NCBI GenBank assembly: GCA_963277665.1 | Contig: OY728157.1 | Coordinates: forward strand, 367,302,067 to 367,366,066 | Direction of reading: 5' to 3' | DNA length: 64,000 nt | Source: Viscum album | Taxonomy: Eukaryota > Streptophyta > Magnoliopsida > Santalales > Viscaceae | Shown: piece by piece, positions 36,760-48,640 of the stretch | How the letters are laid out: the number at the start of each line of letters is the position of its first letter | Position numbering within the stretch: the first letter of the stretch is position 1 | The notes under the pieces: model-generated | Told to the model about the DNA's origin: nothing | Seen by the model: only the letters and a program-made list of their open reading frames with translations | Databases searched by the model: none | Made by a program: the position numbers and the translations under genes

Positions 36760-37020
36760 TAAGATGAGGATATGTGTTATAGGTTGGTGAAACATTCATC
36801 CCAGTCAACCACTAACATTCTCACCTATATCAGATGCATTAACTCATGATCTTTTTCACCCCTCAACATCTAAAGATAAAAATGGATCAGGAACATCATC
36901 TCAAAGTCCTTAAAATACTAGTCATCTAACATTACAACATCCTCTAGAATATTAAACCTACAATTTGAAGGTCCATGAAGTATACTTGTAGCAAGATTCC
37001 ACCACCTATCAATTGGTGTC
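36760..37020 (-). pseudogene. gag: gag capsid remnant, element A
   Basis: Read on the - strand: RWWNLATSILHG, then an F..F...YF block (YFKDFEMMFLIHFY), then RGEKDHELMHLI and VDWDECFTNL.HISS. This fits the plant chromovirus capsid order F...F...YFP, then KE.EF..L.QG, then V..Y...F..LS. Stops interrupt it. The neighbouring 37021-37689 and 35401-36759 must once have held the gag N-terminus, zinc knuckle and protease, but I cannot recognise them. Confidence 0.55.
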
Positions 37021-37689
37021 TCAAGATTCATGAATATTTTCTAGAAAATATTCTTGTTGATGTCAGTTACATGGGGTCTTCCTTCCCAGGGAATACGGGC
37101 TGATGGTGTAGCTGAAACTATCTTATCATCATTTACATCGAAGAAACTATATGAAAAATATCCCTTTCCATTCATGCCATTAGCCTCATGAATCCTTGAT
37201 GAAGTTGAACATCTATATGATCCTTAAGATCCACATGAAGTTTTCATTCATCTACATTATGGGTTTTGAAGATTACAATTCTTATGAAGCTCAAGTTGGA
37301 GATGACGTGTAGGAATTTTTTCTAAATTATAAACACAAACTTCAAAGAACAAGATATAAAAAAGTTCAACCTCCATAGGTGATTAAAATAGAGAACCACA
37401 AACTCATGGTCCCTTTAAATATGGATTGAAATTGTGTTAGCGTGAAATGTCATTTCATTTCAGTTATCTAAGGATTTTTTTTTCATATCATAGTTCAAGA
37501 GACAAGTATATATCTCAAAAAAAATATTCATGATTTTATCATGAAAAATGCATATCAATATATACATATGTGCCTATTATGACGTTTTTTTTTCAATTTC
37601 TCACTCCATACTAGGCTATGAGTACAAATATCAAGAATTTGTAACATCATAAAACAATAACCTTCCACAACATGTGAATCACCCATGGT

Positions 37690-37694
37690 GAAGT
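37690..37694. other. Target-site duplication, left copy (GAAGT)
   Basis: GAAGT directly precedes the 5' LTR of the large-LTR element. The identical copy follows the 3' LTR at 48449-48453. Confidence 0.95.
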
Positions 37695-39583
37695 TGTAAC
37701 ACCCCAAGATTTCATAGTGTGTTAGTTCTTCAAAATAATTCAATAACTTTCACTACATGCAACACCAAGTCAAAGCACACCATGACTTAACAAACAAGCC
37801 GTTTAAAAGTGGTTATGAATATTATTAGATAAATTTTAATGTTTATATAATCCTTATAATTTTAGAATCCATATTATGAGTTTCTTAGATATAATGCAAG
37901 AACAAATTCATTTTCAGTATTGCACTTTTATCAACTTTAATAGTGAACCCTTTTTAAATACTATATTTTAAACTTTTTGACTAAATGGGGACATCAAAAA
38001 TTTAAAATGAAACATCCCAAGCTTCTATGGTACGCTTCTCTTTGAATAATGTGATAGCGTGTGTTGTACGCAACACCGAGTTCTAACAACCAATTAAACT
38101 AGCCGTTATGAATAGTAATAACTACTTTTTGAAATTATATATATTTTATATTTCAAAATGGGCTTCATTTTTGGATTTAGAATATCAAAATTGGCCTATG
38201 GTGAAATTTTGGTACTTTTCGGATAACTTTTATATTTTGACGAATAGTGAAAATTACTAAGTTTTAATTAAAAACAACTTTTTTAATCAAAATAATTAAT
38301 AGTGATAAATTATTAATTTGAGTGGTTTTAAAGTATATTTAGAATATATTTTTACCATTTAATATAATGTTGGTCATTGGACATAATTTTACAATTAAAC
38401 CGAACATAAACGAGTGTCAATCTTTTGATAGTTATTATCTCTTAAAAACACGCTTTTTGTTTTGACAGCGGGAATTAATTTTAAATTAATTTCTGCCACT
38501 TCTGTGTTTTAAATTTAGGAAAATGGATTCCATATTTGGAATCAGGATGTTCAAATTGTGAAAATAGGTAAATTTTATTTTCAGACATTTTGAATAATTA
38601 CTGCGGTAAATATTTTATTTACCATGGTTAAGGGTAAATCCGGTAAATAAGGGTTAAAAAATAATATTATAATAATACTAAATTACCCTAAAACGTGTCT
38701 TAACCCTATTGGTTGATACATTGTCGACCATGGGAATCTTTGGGTCTATTTTGGGACCCCATGGATCCACTTGTAAGTGATAATGACACTTTATTTTAAT
38801 TAAGTTAAAATGAATACAAAAATGACACAAGCATATATCTTTTAGAAAAACAATTGTTACATAGGGTTATATATGTTTGATTTTAGATTATAAATATTCA
38901 TTAGAAATATAAAAATATTTCCTACATAATGATATTTTATTTATAATTTTTAGACGTTAAATAATTTGTTTTATTTATGACACAATGATGATGCAGTAAT
39001 TACTATAATAGTGAAAAATTAAAATAATTGATATTATAAATACCCAAATAAATATAATATGAAGCTTTTAATGAATTAAACTAATTTTCTAGGATAATAT
39101 GATATATTAGGATTGATTTAATTGACTTTTTTCGAAGTAATCAATCTGTTATGAGTTTCACAAAAATCAACTATTTAATAGTGTCAAAATTGACATAAAA
39201 GAGTTCTTAAAACAAATATTATATTATTAATTGATATTAAATTCCTAAAAATCTAAGGTTCGGCCAAGAGACTTATATCATGATAGGTTCATCATTAATG
39301 TACCACTTGGGGGTCGCTTGGATGTATATAGTAAGTTTATTAACCATATTATATAAAAATACAAAGAGACATTGTAAAAGTGAAACTAATTAACTTAGAG
39401 TTAATACTTAAAGATAAGGTTACTATAAGTACCCAAACCTGTCTAAATTCTATTGGTTGAGTGCTTTTAGACCTATCCCCACCTTAAACTTTGAATAATA
39501 AGCTTTGGAGCCATTAGAAACCGAATATGAATTTATTATAAATTAATATTTCTAGCTTTTCCAAAGGTGCCCCTCACCCCTCT

Positions 39584-39590
39584 TATAAAA
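39584..39590 (+). promoter_or_regulatory. LTR TATA box, 5' LTR of the large-LTR element
   Basis: TATAAAA within CTCTTATAAAAGGGC. A donor-like AGAGGTAATG follows at 39758-39767 (GT at 39762), ~177 bases downstream, the spacing seen in the array LTRs. In the 3' LTR the same position (46250-46256) reads TTTAAAA, so its TATA box is altered. Confidence 0.65.
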
Positions 39591-39936
39591 GGGCACTCCT
39601 CCTTCTCATTTCTTCACACCTTCAAAGACTTTTGGTTCGGCCAAACTCTGCCCAAATACTCTCCCAATATCCCTAACTACAGCCTAGAGGCCTTAGTTTG
39701 ATCAGAAAGCCAACCTAAGGAGCCCTTTTGATCAAATCAAAAGGAAGAACCCGAAGAAGAGGTAATGATTTCACCACCCTTCTCCGAGTTCATTTCTTCT
39801 TCCACTTCTTCTTTATTTGTTCTTACCATTCTAAAATAATAACTCCAGTATCTTACATATACTGTGATGTTATTATAAATATGGTACAACCATATTCAGT
39901 ATTCTATCCACCCTTTGAATAACATGTCACCATACG

Positions 39937-40150
39937 TGCGTACGTACGACTTACCGTCTCCACGTCGTGGTGTAATTGTTATTCAATATATTATTATTTG
40001 GATGGGTATAATAATGATGTGTAAATCATGTAAACAATAAAAATAACATGTTAATGATTCTGTATATATGATATACCATCCATTTATATATTATTTTAAT
40101 ATCAAAAGAATGATATTGTCGCTCGTGCGTACGTACGGACTACTGTCTCC
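39937..40150 (+). repeat. Paired GTGCGTACGTACG motifs in the 5' LTR
   Basis: Two copies of GTGCGTACGTACG, followed by ACTTACCGTCTCC or GACTACTGTCTCC, start at 39937 and about 40125. The same pair is in the 3' LTR at about 46603 and 46791. They correspond to the array LTR modules on the opposite strand and lie inside the presumed first intron. Confidence 0.75.
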
Positions 40151-40448
40151 ACGAACGCGATGAGATTCATTCTCCATCGTATCCATTCAAGTATAATTAT
40201 CATTTGATGATTTAAAAATGATGTTTAAGGACTTTATATCATTCTGGATATGAATAATATACAACCTATCCTTTACAAACATGTCTTACGTAACAAAACA
40301 TATAAAAGAAAACAAGTAAGTTAACACCCGAAACGAAGATAATTCTAAGATATTATTAACAAATCAATGTTAAAAGATCATATATGATATCATATTAATA
40401 TATATGATTCTTGTATAATTTAATAACAATTATTTCACCATTATACAG

Positions 40449-40483
40449 GAGGTTAAACTACCCCAACCAAGGAAAAGTACAAG
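40449..40483 (+). other. Candidate 35-nt mini-exon, 5' LTR of the large-LTR element
   Basis: A TTATACAG acceptor-like site precedes 35 bases starting GAGGTTAAAC, followed by GTAAGGG. The position and flanks match the 36-nt candidates of the array LTRs, although most of the inner sequence differs. Confidence 0.5.
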
Positions 40484-41197
40484 GTAAGGGTTATTTCACA
40501 ATCTCTTCATTATCCGAGGTTGTTTATTTGTAATAATCTACTGGGATCTCCTTATCATCCACATCCATGTTTCTTCAAAATGTATTTCAAAACATTTTTA
40601 TTATTTACAAGAATATGGGTTAAATACATTTATACCCTTATTTTACTTTTTATAAGAGGTTTATAAAGGAATCTTTCCGTCGTTTTTAAAACAAGGTCAT
40701 TTTTAACCTTTTCGACAGAATTAAGGTAAGAACGTTTTTTTTAAACTTATACGGCGGGTGCGGTTAATTTCCACCGTTATAAAATCTTCAAAACTTCCCT
40801 TACAAGCTTATAAGAATATTTTCAAAGAAAATGTGTTATTTTATATGGATCTTAAATGATTTCAAAATAAAAAGAGATATTTCTTTAAAAAGAATTTTGA
40901 TTTCATCTATGTCAACATCCTTTGATGGATTTTACGCTTATTTGAATTTGATCTTTTGTGATACAAAACTTCTATATTGTATTGAAGGTTTTGTGATATG
41001 TTTGAATGTGGATGTGCTATTTTTATACCATTCATAGTTTATGGTGAAATTATTGACATTTTGTATGCTAGTTTTAAAACGAATGTTTATGTTATGTTTA
41101 AACCATTTCATATGGGAATGCATTGGACTAAGTAAGTGACGGGTGGAGCCCGCTATAGCTCCTCGATGCATCGGTAGGTCTCATGAGACAAACTAGT

Positions 41198-41252
41198 GTC
41201 TTGGCACAAGGCCTTGACAAAATCTTATTTGTAGTCTTGGCACGAGGCCTTG
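41198..41252 (+). repeat. Short direct repeat in the R-U5 part of the 5' LTR
   Basis: GTCTTGGCACAAGGCCTTG and GTCTTGGCACGAGGCCTTG, 36 bases apart (41198 and 41234). The perfect palindrome TCTCATGAGA lies just upstream at 41179-41188. The same arrangement is in the 3' LTR from 47863. Confidence 0.7.
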
Positions 41253-41784
41253 GCTATGTGGTTATAATAGTCTGGCATTATGCATTCCAACATTATGAAA
41301 GTGGTTATTGATTTTTGCATGTGATTATTCGATTAGTAGAATATCCATGTGAATAAGTAAATGGCATTATTTCATTTTATTTATGCCATACCATGTTGAA
41401 AGTTCATATTTAAAAGGCTTTTGTTTTAGTTATACATTGCCTTAAATGTTTATTCTTATTTATGAAAGTTTCTGCTATATTGTTATCCTTACTGGGCATT
41501 TGAGCTCACCCCTTTTCTATGTTTTATTTTTCCCAGGATGTGAAGAAGTAAGTTATGAATGACCTGTAGGGATTTTATGAGGGGTTAATAGTGTGGATTG
41601 TGGAAACATTATGTTGTTGTATTAGTTTTTCATTTTATGATGTAATGTAAAACTTATGAATATATCTAGTGTTTCCAAGGTTACTAAACCAATCGGTCTT
41701 TCGAGATTTGATCTTTCTTGTGATCATGCCAATGTTACGAAGTAATGCACCGACTCTGGGTAACTGGGGTCGGGGCGTTATAGT

Positions 41785-41796
41785 TGGTATCAGAGG
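41785..41796 (+). other. Primer-binding site of the large-LTR element
   Basis: A perfect TGGTATCAGAGG two bases after the 5' LTR. It is the initiator-Met tRNA type used by the array elements. Confidence 0.93.
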
Positions 41797-42283
41797 AAGT
41801 TTAGTACAAACCATGGAAGCTAGATTTAGATAAACTCTGATTAGAGCACGTAGACCTAAGATGAACTTTGAGGATTAGTATAGAAGAACTTCCTAGAATT
41901 TTGGTATTGTAGAGATTTTGTGAGTTTTCCGAGCAATAAATCCCTGTCTGGATACGAGCAGGTAGAGGCGGCTCTAGCACAGATGTACCTAGGGGTAAAA
42001 CCCGAAAACACCGCTTTGAGCTAAACTCGAACGGGAACTGGTGCACGACAACGGGCCTTGCTGCACTATTGGTTACGACACTCCCGGGGGTTATGCTTAG
42101 GATAACTCTCATTTTCTTTACAAATCATTATGAAGGGTTTATGAGTATATACTTCCTCAAAGAAAACATTTTTATGATTATGGATTATATCCATAAATAG
42201 TTCAATTTATGTTATGTGTTTTATAAGTATGGGATTATGTGTTTTGATTCATAAACTGATCTAGTTTATGCCATGGTATAGAA

Positions 42284-42801
42284 ATGGCGCCCAATAGAAG
42301 GAATGAGAACTCCAGAAATACACATGATTCAAAGAGAAGGAAGGATCATATCTTTCATGGTCTTAAGCTAGAATTTATAAGAGAAATAGTCTCCCATGTA
42401 TTATCATCATATGAAGAAATAATATCATGTGTTGATAAGATAAGTAAAGAGTTTACTGAGTCCTATGGCTTGAAGAGAAGCAAGAGAAGAAAAGGATGGA
42501 AGAGAGAAAGAAGGATAAAGGGAAGATGGAAAAGAAGAATTTTCTCATATGTGGTAACTGTGGAAAGAAACACCCTGGAACTTGCCTGAAAGAAATGGGA
42601 GTTTGTTATAAGTGTGGAGGAAAAGGGCACAAAGTACGTGACTGCAAGGGTAAGAAAATGGTTTCAAATGTACAATGCTTCATTTGCAAGGAGTTTGGAC
42701 ACTACGCGAGCCTATGTACCAGTCATCAGACTATGCCGCAAATGATGTTATTGGATAATAATCAAGTTATGATACTACCACAGATGAAGAGGAATGATTA
42801 G
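42284..42801 (+). pseudogene. gag: gag remnant with zinc knuckles in the large-LTR element
   Basis: The start ATG at 42284 opens MAPNRRNENSRNTHDSKRRK and reads 101 codons. The true C-terminal part lies in another frame (42496-42801), so a frameshift separates them, somewhere near 42440-42500. That second frame has three cysteine motifs: CGNCGKKHPGTC (imperfect), CYKCGGKGHKVRDC and CFICKEFGHYASLC, the last two being perfect CX2CX4HX4C nucleocapsid knuckles. The capsid domain that should lie between the N-terminus and the knuckles is missing, and protease and pol do not follow. The product could bind RNA at most. It cannot form a particle alone. Confidence 0.82.
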
Positions 42802-43364
42802 AGTTCTTATGTTGATTATGTCAATTGAGTGTTGTATCAACAATGTACTTGTTATAATAATTATGGAGTATATAAGGATTGTACTGCAGTACTATTTCAT
42901 TAAAGAATTGAGATGGTGTGGAACAAAGAAAAGTGACTCAGTAGCAGGTTAAATGTTTGGAAAATATATGGTTGAGAGAAAGATAAACCATAATATGGTT
43001 CAGATACCGAGGTGGTGATTTTAGAATAATACATGATTGATTTGGATAAATTATATTGGATATTATTGACTACCTTGAAGCTGATTAATGATTTGTATAT
43101 TCCATCATTGTTGGGTTTTAAAACATTTTTGGATTAATGAAGTATATCCAGCATTCTATATGGAATAGGGGAGCATGAATGTAATCAATATGGAATATGG
43201 TAATTCAGGATGTTTCGGTGTATTAAAAGAATACATGATGAAGGTATTCATATGCTATTACGGGGTAAAAAGGTTCTACATTATGTTTACCTTACTTATA
43301 AATGTTGGACTGTGAGTTTGGATAGAAGTATTTTGGATAGTTCTAGTTTGGATTATTTTGGATT
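42802..43364 (+). other. Non-coding internal sequence of the large-LTR element
   Basis: No domain is recognisable here. It occupies the place where protease and pol would begin. Confidence 0.5.
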
Positions 43365-43493
43365 GCCATAAAAGGACAACCCGGAGGTCGGGCGGCAACC
43401 CGTCGCGTCCGGCAAGGCTGCGAGACTTGAACCCGCAACCGAAGGGCGACAAGGGTGTATCACCTACCACTGGCCCACGAGATGTCCTGGATT
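43359..43493 (-). mobile_element. tRNA-derived SINE-like insertion
   Basis: A GC-rich island of about 123 bases (43365-43487) in AT-rich DNA. On the - strand it has a box A-like TGGGCCAGTGG (43478-43468) and a box B-like GGTTCAAGTCTCG (43433-43421), about 45 bases apart as in a tRNA gene. The T-arm can pair (GCGGG with CTCGC around TTCAAGT). It continues with a non-tRNA tail. TGGATT occurs at both edges (43359-43364 and 43488-43493) and may be its target duplication. It is not a functional tRNA, because no acceptor stem closes it. Confidence 0.65.
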
Positions 43494-44349
43494 AAATAAT
43501 GTAGTTTTTTTAAATGATCTTTTAGATGAATTATAAATTCGTTTATTTTGGAACCCTATACGAATAGTGTAAATAGAATTTTTTTTACATTCTATTATCT
43601 TTTAGAGTGAAAGATGAGTATGCGGTAGAAATTTATTAATGGATAAAACTCTAATTATAAAGTAAGTATATCTCCTTATGATCTTATCCAATCTCATAAA
43701 TAAATTCCTCAACATTAATAAAAGGAACTTAGAACAAAAATGTTGTCCTAGATGGTACCTTAAATCATCACAAATTTATGGCTTTGAGATTTTTGGCCTT
43801 TTCATAGCCATGTTCTCTACCACTCTCTATCAGATAATTGATGGTTATATTTCTCTTCCATATCCATATTTTTCTACATGGAACCCTAGTATGTGTTATT
43901 TTCGGTAATCTTCATACTTTCCACTCTTTATTTTAAATAGAGGCCTCATTAATTCATTTTTCGATGTGGGATTTCAACTAAGATATTTTGAAACGTCAAA
44001 AATGTGTTATCCTAATACCCTATGTTTTGTTGAACCGATGGTATTTCAAATCATCATAGATTGATGAGTTTAAGGACCTCAATTTTATAATTGTTTGTGA
44101 TTTATGACCTCAATCACTATCTATAAATATTTACGTTTTCCCTCCAATTATATGTCTCTAATTGCCACCAATGTTCTCTTAATCGAGATCATAATTTGGT
44201 GGTGACCCTTTCATTTCTCTTTTCCTCATATTAAGAATAAATTTTAGTAACCCAATTTCTGATGTGGGTTTTCCCACAAAGATATTTTTTTATTTTCAAC
44301 CTTTTATTTTCGAAGAACAATTTAAAATGGCGAGGACACAACTTATTGA
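43494..44349 (+). other. Non-coding internal sequence with possible pol tail
   Basis: No domain is recognisable except a possible pol end near 44290-44345 (read as EEQFKMARTQLIEGG) just before the polypurine tract. Pol has been deleted or replaced here. Confidence 0.4.
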
Positions 44350-44361
44350 AGGAGGGGAGAA
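44350..44361 (+). other. Polypurine tract of the large-LTR element
   Basis: AGGAGGGGAGAA directly before TGTAACACCCC of the 3' LTR. Confidence 0.93.
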
Positions 44362-47300
44362 TGTAACACCCCAAGATTTCATAGTGTGTTAGTTCTTCAA
44401 AATAATTCAATAACTTTCACTACATGCAACACCAAGTTCAAGCACACCATGACTTACCAAACAAGCCGTTCAAAAGAGGTTATGAATAGTATTAGATAAA
44501 TTTTAATGTTTATATAATCCTTATAATTTTAGAATCCATATTATGAGTTTCTTAGATATAATGCAAGAACAAATTCATTTTCAGTATTGCAATTTTATAA
44601 ACTTTAATAGTGAACCCTTTTTAAATACTATATTTTAAACTTTTTGACTAAATGGGGACATCAAAAATTTAAAATGAAACATCCCAAGCTTCTACGGTAC
44701 GCTTCTCTTTGAATAATGTGATAGCGTGTGTTGTACGCAACACCGAGTTCTAACAACCAATTAAACTATCCGAAATGAATAGTAATAACTACTTTTTGAA
44801 ATTATATATATTTTATATTTCAAAATGGGCTTCATTTTTGGATTAAGAATATCAAAATTAGCCTAGGGTAAAATTTTGGTACTTTTCGGATAACTTTTAT
44901 ATTTTGATGAATAGTGAAAATTACTAAGTTTTAATTAAAAACAACTTTTTTAATCAAAATAATTAATAGTGATAAATTATGAATTTGAGTGGTTTTAAAG
45001 TATATTTAGAATATATTTTTACCATTTAATATAATGTTGGTCATTGGACATAATTTTACAATTAATCCGAACATAAACGAGTGTCAATCTTTTGATAGTT
45101 ATTATCTCTTAAAAACACGCTTTTTGTTTTGACAGCGGGAATTATTTTTAAATTAATTTCTGCCACTTCTGTGTTTTGAATTTAGGAAAATGGATTCCAT
45201 ATTTGGAATCAGGATGTTCAAATTGTGAAAATAGGTAACTTTTATTTTTAGACATTTTGAATAATTACTGCGGTAAATATTTTATTTACCATGGTTAAGG
45301 GTAAATCCGGTAAATAAGGGTTAAAAAATAATATTATAATAATACTAAATTACCCTAAAACGTGTCTTAACCCTATTGGTTGATACATGGTCGACCATGG
45401 GAATCTTTGGGTCTATTTTGGGACCTCATGGATCCACTTGTAAGTGATAATGACACTTTATTTTAATTAAGTTAAAATGAATACAAAAATGACACAAGCA
45501 TATATCTTTTAGAAAAACAATTGTTACATAGGGTTATATATGTTGGATTTTAGATTATAAATATTAATTAGAAAGCTAAAAATATTTCCTACATAATGAT
45601 ATTTTATTATAATTTTTAGACATTACATAATTTATTTTATTTATGACACAATGATGATGCAGTAATTACTATAATAGTGAAAAATTAAAATAATTGATAT
45701 TATAAATACCCAAATAAATATAATATGAAACTTTTAATGAATTAAACTAATTTTCTAGGATAATATGATATATTAGGATTGATTTAATTGACTTTGTTCG
45801 AAGTAATCAATCTGTTATGAGTTTCACAAAAATCAACTATTGAATAGTGTCAAAATTGACATAAAAGAGTTATTAAAAAAAATATTATATTATTAATTGA
45901 TATTAAATTCCTAAAAATCTAAGTTTCGGCCAAGAGACTTATATCATGATAGGTTCATCATTAATGTACCACTTGGGGGTCTCTTGGATGTATATAGTAA
46001 GTTTATTAACCATATTATATAAAAATACAAAGAGACATTGTAAAAGTGAAACTAATTAACTTAGAGGTAATACTTAATGATATGGTTAATATAAGTACCC
46101 AAACCTGTCTAAATTCTATTGGTTGAGTGTTTTTCGACCTATCCCCACCTTAACCTTTGAATAATAAGCTTTGGAGCCATTAGAAACCGAATATGAATTT
46201 ATTATAAATTAATATTTCTAGCTTTTCCAAAGGTGCCCCTCACCCCTCTTTTAAAAGGGAACTCCTCCTTCTCATTTCTTCACACCTTAAAAGACTTTTG
46301 GTTCGGCAAAACTCTGCCCAAATACTCTCCCAACATCCCTCACTACAACCTAGAGGCCTTAGTTTGATCAGAAAGCCAACCTAAGGAGCCCCTTTGATCA
46401 AATCAAAAGGAAGAACCCGAAGAAGAGGTAATGATTTCACCACCCTTCTCCGAGTTCATTTCTTCTTCCACTTCTTCTTTCTTTGTTCTTACCATTCTAA
46501 AATAATAACTCCAGTATATTACATATTCTGTGATGTTATTATAAATATGGTACAACCATATTCAGTATTCTATCCACCCTTTGAATAACATGTCACCATA
46601 CGTGCGTACGTACGGCTTACCATCTCCACGTCGTGGTGTAATTGTTATTCAATATATTATTATTTGGATGGGTATAATAATGATGTGTAACTCATGTAAA
46701 TAATAAATATAACATGTTAATTATTCTGTATATATGATATACCATCCATTTATATATTATTTTAATATCAAAAGAATGATATTGTCGCTCGTGCGTACGT
46801 ACGGACTACCGTCTCCACGAAGGCGATGAGATTCATTCTCCATCGTATCCATTCAAGTATAATTATCATTTGATGATTTAAAAATGATGTTTAAGGACTT
46901 GATATCATTCTGGATATGAATAATATACAACCTATCATTTACAAACATGTCTTACGTAACAAAACATATAAAAGAAAACAAGTAAGTTAGCACCCGAAAC
47001 GACGATAATTCTAAGATATTATTAACAAATCAATGTTAAAAGATCATATATGATATCATATTAATATATATGATTCTTGTATAATTTAATAACAATTATT
47101 TCACCATTATACAGGAGGTTAACCTACCCCAACCAAGGAAAAGTACAAGGTAAGGGTTATTTCACAATCTCTTCATTATCCGAGGTTGTTTATTTGTAAT
47201 AATCTACTGAGATCTCTTTATCATCCACATCCATGTTTCTTCAAAATGTATTTCAAAACATTTTTATTATTTACAAGAATATGGGTTAAAGTCATTTATA

Positions 47301-48448
47301 CCCTTTTTTGACTTTTTATAAGAGGTTTATAAAGGAATCTTTCCGTCGTTTTCATAACAAGGTCATTTTTAACCTTTTCGACAGAATTAAGGTAAGAACG
47401 TTTTTTTTAAACTTATACGGCGGGTGCGGCTAATTTCCACCGTTATAAAATCTTCAAAACTTCCCTTACAATCTTATAAGAATATTTTCAAAGAAAATGT
47501 GTTATTTTATATGGATCTTAAATGATTTCAAAATAAAAAGAGATATTTCTTTAAAAAGAATTTTGATTTCATCTATGTCAACATCCTTTGATGGATTTTA
47601 CGCTTATTTGAATTTGATCTATTGTGATACAAAACTTCTATATTGTATTGAAGGTTTTGTGATATGTTTGACTGTGGATGTGCTATTTTTATACCATTCA
47701 TAGTTTATGGTGAAATTATTGACATTTCGTATTCTAGTTTTAATACGAATGTTTATGTTCTGTTTAAACCTTTTCATATGGGAATGCATTGGACTTAGTA
47801 AGTGACGGGTGGAGCCCGCTATAGCTCCTCGATGCATCGGTAGGTCTCATGAGACAAACTAGTGTCTTGGCACAAGGCCTTGACAAAATCTTATTTGTAG
47901 TCTTGGCACGAGGCCTTGGCTATGTGGTTATGATAGTCTGGAATTATGCATTCCAACATTATGAAAGTGGTTATTGATTTTTGCATGTGATTATTCGATT
48001 AGTAGAATATCCATGTGAATAAGTAAATGGCATTATTTAATTTTATTTATGCCATACCATGTTGAAAGTTCATATTTTAAAGGCTTTTGTTTTAGTTATA
48101 CATTTCCTTAAATGTTTATTCTTATTTATGAAAGTTTCCGCTATATTGTTATCCTTACTGGGCATTTGAGCTCACCCGTTTTCTATGTTTTATTTTTCCC
48201 AGGATGTGAAGAAGTAAGTTATGAATGACCTGCAGGGATTTTATGAGGGGTTAATAGTGTGGATTGTGGAAACATTATGTTGTTGTATTAGTTTTTCATT
48301 TTATGATGTAATGTAAAACTTATTAATATATCTAGTGTTTCCAAGGCTACTAAACCAATCGGTCTTTCGAGATTTGATCTTTCTTGTGATCATGCCAATG
48401 TTACGAAGTAAGGCACCGACTCTGGGTAACTGGGGTCGGGGCCTTACA
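44362..48448 (+). repeat. 3' LTR of the large-LTR element
   Basis: 4087 bases, collinear with the 5' LTR and ending GGGGCCTTACA, then the GAAGT duplication. An open frame on the - strand that crosses its right edge (48301-48726) is not a gene. Confidence 0.93.
47115..47149 (+). other. Candidate 35-nt mini-exon, 3' LTR of the large-LTR element
   Basis: Same flanks as in the 5' LTR (TTATACAG and GTAAGGG). One internal base differs (GAGGTTAACC). Confidence 0.5.
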
Positions 48449-48453
48449 GAAGT
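48449..48453. other. Target-site duplication, right copy (GAAGT)
   Basis: Identical to 37690-37694. It proves that 37689 and 48454 were adjacent before the insertion. Confidence 0.95.
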
Positions 48454-48628
48454 ATCATATAATATAATAATAAAATTGTATAAACAACAATACCATCCCA
48501 AGGAATTAAAAAGTTCTACCATACATGAGTTATTTAGTCCCATGAAGAAGCTCATTACAATGTAACAACACATCCTAGTATCTTTTAAAACATTCCCAAA
48601 TTGAAAAGAGAAGAAAAGAAAACATTCT
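48454..48628 (-). mobile_element. Leader of element A (continues at 37689)
   Basis: This is the short stretch between the element A primer site and the insertion. On the - strand it is the untranslated leader upstream of gag. No gene is present. Confidence 0.65.
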
Positions 48629-48640
48629 CCTCTGATACGA
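48629..48640 (-). other. Primer-binding site of element A (one mismatch)
   Basis: On the - strand TCGTATCAGAGG, one change from TGGTATCAGAGG, three bases after an LTR end GGGGGATGTTACA at 48644. Confidence 0.8.

Larger units (their letters stand above)
32641..37689 (-). mobile_element. Element A: old chromovirus-type element, main part
   Basis: A strongly decayed - strand Ty3/gypsy element. Read from high to low coordinates it has gag capsid (about 37020-36760), RT (35400-34690), RNase H (34680-34250), integrase (34000-32800) and the pol tail. Its leader and primer site continue at 48454-48643, beyond the inserted large-LTR element. The left end at 32641 meets the 3' LTR of the Athila/Tat-like element. 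Any remaining LTR of element A would lie left of the window, if the Athila/Tat-like element inserted into it. Confidence 0.75.
37695..41782 (+). repeat. 5' LTR of the large-LTR element
   Basis: Starts TGTAACACCCCAAG and ends GGGGCGTTATA. The last bases have drifted from the TTACA end kept in the 3' LTR. Blocks around 38400-38500 (GTGTCAATCTTTTGATAG, AAAAACACGCTTTTTG, GACAGCGGGAATTAA) match blocks of the array LTRs, so both belong to one divergent LTR family group. Confidence 0.93.
37695..48448 (+). mobile_element. Complete non-autonomous large-LTR retrotransposon (LARD-like)
   Basis: 10,754 bases, flanked by a perfect GAAGT duplication. It has LTRs of 4088 and 4087 bases, a primer site two bases after the 5' LTR, a polypurine tract touching the 3' LTR, and an internal region of only 2579 bases with gag remnants and no RT, RNase H or integrase. 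This is the layout of large retrotransposon derivatives that need proteins from a partner. The LTRs differ at only a few percent of positions by eye, so it is the youngest insertion that can be dated here. It lies inside element A, 190 bases downstream of that element's primer-site side. Confidence 0.93.

Noticed and set aside
40831..41037. Similar 68-codon frame in both LTRs of the large-LTR element (40831 and 47497)
   Set aside because: It is duplicated only because the LTR is duplicated. No recognisable domain and no start context.
43365..43487. Functional tRNA gene
   Set aside because: A- and B-box-like motifs are present, but no 7-base acceptor stem closes the fold and the sequence continues with a non-tRNA tail. 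A SINE fits better.
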